NCBI GenBank assembly: GCA_016874775.1
Contig: VGTJ01000007.1
Coordinates: 1-63,139 of the forward strand
DNA: 63,139 nucleotides
Direction: 5' to 3'
DNA from: Deltaproteobacteria bacterium
GTDB lineage: Bacteria > Desulfobacterota > Binatia > Bin18
In this document: piece after piece, positions 61,982 through 63,139 of the stretch
Layout of the letters: every line of letters starts with the position of its first letter
Position numbering within the stretch: position 1 is the first letter of the stretch
The notes under the pieces: model-generated
The model's input: the letters and a program-made list of their open reading frames with translations, nothing else
Told to the model about the DNA's origin: nothing
Database searches by the model: none
Translations under genes and position numbers: made by a program

Positions 61982-62764
61982 ATGGCGTATGAAAACATTG
62001 TGTTCGAGAAAGATGGGGCAATTGCCGTCCTGACGGTCAACCGTCCGAAGAGCTTGAATGCGCTCAATCCCGCGACTGTGCGTGAGATTGGCGCGTGTGT
62101 CGAATCGGTGCGAAACGATTCGTCAATTCGTTGTTTGATCATTACCGGCGCTGGCGACCGCGCCTTTGTCGCTGGTGCTGATATTTCGGCGATGGTCACT
62201 ATGAGTGCGACGGAAGGAAAGACCTTCTCTGCTCATGGACTTGGCGTCATGCGCTCGCTTGAAACTCTACCGATTCCGGTGATTGCTGCGGTCAATGGCT
62301 TTGCACTGGGTGGTGGAACTGAACTTGCTCTTGCGTGTGATTTGATTATTGCTGCAGATAAAGCAAAATTTGGGCAGCCAGAAATCAATCTGGGCATCAT
62401 TCCCGGATTTGGTGGCACGCAACGTCTGGCTCGTCGTATCGGACTGCCGCTCGCTCGTGAGTTGATCTACAGCGGCGATATGATCGATGCTGAGACCGCG
62501 CTTCGTTATGGCTTAGCCAATAAAGTTGTGCCATTGGCAGAACTCATGAACGAAGCCAAAGCAGTAGCGAAGAAACTGGCTTCCAAGCCGCCGATTGCGA
62601 TTCAACAGGCGAAAGAAGCCATCAACGCCGGTATCGACATGGACCTTGATAATGGCAGCCGTTTCGAGAATGAGGCTTTTGCTTTGACATTCTCGACCGC
62701 TGACAAAGTCGAAGGTATGACCGCCTTTCTCGAAAAGCGCGATGCGAAGTTTACCGGGAAGTAA
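61982..62764 (+). CDS. Enoyl-CoA hydratase (crotonase)
   Basis: 260 residues. Both catalytic Glu are present: E114 (GGGTELALA) and E134 (QPEINLG). The oxyanion-hole AFVAGADISAM is typical of 3-hydroxybutyryl-CoA dehydratases and short-chain hydratases. It hydrates trans-2-enoyl-CoA. ATG 61982 lies one base after the GlpX stop. A palindromic hairpin at 62802-62836 follows as terminator. Confidence 0.92.
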   Translation: MAYENIVFEKDGAIAVLTVNRPKSLNALNPATVREIGACVESVRNDSSIRCLIITGAGDRAFVAGADISAMVTMSATEGKTFSAHGLGVMRSLETLPIPVIAAVNGFALGGGTELALACDLIIAADKAKFGQPEINLGIIPGFGGTQRLARRIGLPLARELIYSGDMIDAETALRYGLANKVVPLAELMNEAKAVAKKLASKPPIAIQQAKEAINAGIDMDLDNGSRFENEAFALTFSTADKVEGMTAFLEKRDAKFTGK

Positions 62765-62801
62765 ATCCTCTGGTAAATGAGGCAGCCCTCGCACCTCAGA
62801 A

Positions 62802-62836
62802 CCCGCTCACCTTTCTGCACGCTACAGGTGAGCGGG
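62802..62836 (+). terminator. Hairpin after the crotonase gene
   Basis: CCCGCTCACCT (62802-62812) pairs perfectly with AGGTGAGCGGG (62826-62836) around a 13-base loop. Only a short T-rich stretch follows, so termination may be weak or Rho-assisted. Confidence 0.6.
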
Positions 62837-62971
62837 GTATTCTTGACCCACCGCTAAAACGACGGCACCAACGGCTCCCCACCCATCAACACCCGCCCAG
62901 CCGAGTGCTGGAGTGGACGACCACCCTCTAGACTAAAGGCAATGGCATGTAAATTTCTTAGAAAGTGTTTT

Positions 62972-63139
62972 TTAATTCGTATTTTCCGTCGTCACCATCC
63001 GCAGCGTGCGCCGGATACTGGCCAAGTACACCATAGCGTCACTGGAAACGGTGGTATGTTCGAAGTCCCGACACAAGCGCCGCTAGCGCCCCAGCCAACC
63101 GAAGGACCGCTCCACCACCCAGCGGCGGGGCAACACGGT
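62972..63139 (-). mobile_element. 3' end of an IS5-type transposase, cut by window edge and broken by a stop
   Basis: Read on the minus strand from the edge: RRWVVERSFGWLGR, an in-frame TAG (63085-63083), then RRLCRDFEHTTVSSDAM and a TAA at 62974-62972. The VERSFGWL..RRL..DFE pattern is the C-terminal end of IS5-family DDE transposases (Glu in VVER is part of the DDE triad). The amber codon stands where an aromatic or polar residue is usual, so this copy is likely dead or mis-read. A possible terminal sequence CTTAGAAAGTGTTTT lies at about 62957-62971. Confidence 0.75.

Overview
ORGANISM. The window is moderately GC-rich Gram-negative DNA: it carries MlaA- and LolA-type envelope proteins, lipobox lipoproteins and an LpxL-like acyltransferase. 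Its gene content mixes a deltaproteobacterial threonine block (aminotransferase, hom, thrC, apgM-like), a UGSC selenoprotein, a CaiB/BaiF CoA-transferase, an LLM flavin oxidoreductase and ACMSD-like amidohydrolase chemistry. From general knowledge this suits uncultured soil or sponge lineages such as Binatota or Tectomicrobia; that placement is inference. No rRNA or tRNA gene is visible to settle it.

LAYOUT. (1) 1-1.4 kb: a CheY-like response regulator, perhaps followed by the start of a partner gene, then a small exported protein. (2) 1.4-11.4 kb: the pyrimidine operon pyrR-pyrB-pyrC-carA-carB followed by recG. It is headed by a PyrR-type attenuator: a binding-loop-like hairpin, then a perfect 12-bp terminator just before pyrR. 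(3) 11.4-17.3 kb: a tight operon of a flavin monooxygenase, two GT2 glycosyltransferases (the first frameshifted), a radical SAM enzyme with C-terminal cysteines, and an LLM oxidoreductase. (4) 17.4-27.2 kb: mixed accessory genes, namely a methyltransferase, a CoA-transferase, a phosphoesterase, an amidohydrolase, a Uma2-like protein, a retropepsin-like protease paired with an unknown gene, a crotonase, a DUF2797 protein and an HpaB-like hydroxylase. (5) 27.3-48.5 kb: a large aryl-polyene-type (APE / xanthomonadin-like) pigment cluster. Its minus-strand arms encode the AMP-ligase, two ACPs, LPLAT, membrane protein, two hotdog dehydratases, GT2, LolA-like carrier, MMPL exporter, DUF3261 lipoprotein, FabG, a ketosynthase and a terminal globin. 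Its plus-strand arm encodes an LpxL-like acyltransferase, a ketosynthase, a Cys-less ketosynthase partner, a third ACP, a ketosynthase, a second Cys-less partner (Gln at the active site), a halogenase-family flavoprotein and MlaA. (6) 48.6-53.4 kb: an MFS transporter and several secreted proteins of unknown function. (7) 53.9-55.6 kb: a two-gene unit whose second gene is a UGSC selenoprotein, with an in-frame UGA followed by a hairpin suited to be a bacterial SECIS. (8) 55.7-62.8 kb: aminotransferase, hom, thrC, apgM-like proposed homoserine kinase, glpX-like phosphatase and crotonase. (9) The right edge cuts the end of a broken IS5-type transposase.

HOW THE GENES WORK TOGETHER. Regions 2 and 8 are housekeeping (UMP and carbamoyl phosphate; threonine from aspartate semialdehyde). 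Region 5 can be read as a dissociated type II polyketide pathway. The ligase loads an aryl starter onto an ACP, ketosynthase/partner pairs elongate, FabG and the dehydratases make an all-trans polyene, and the acyltransferases attach it to a lipid. The MMPL, LolA-like and DUF3261 proteins then move it to the outer membrane. The halogenase-like protein could decorate the aryl head. No aryl-starter synthase is in the window.

REPEATS. Almost every operon junction carries short tandem repeats of a 7-nt unit (8 nt in one place). The unit sequence differs from site to site and the arms are often complementary. They also lie in-frame inside carA (once) and carB (twice), and two stop codons fall at or in them. 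They resemble in form the heptameric STRR repeats of cyanobacteria. Several larger palindromic repeats are also dispersed between genes.
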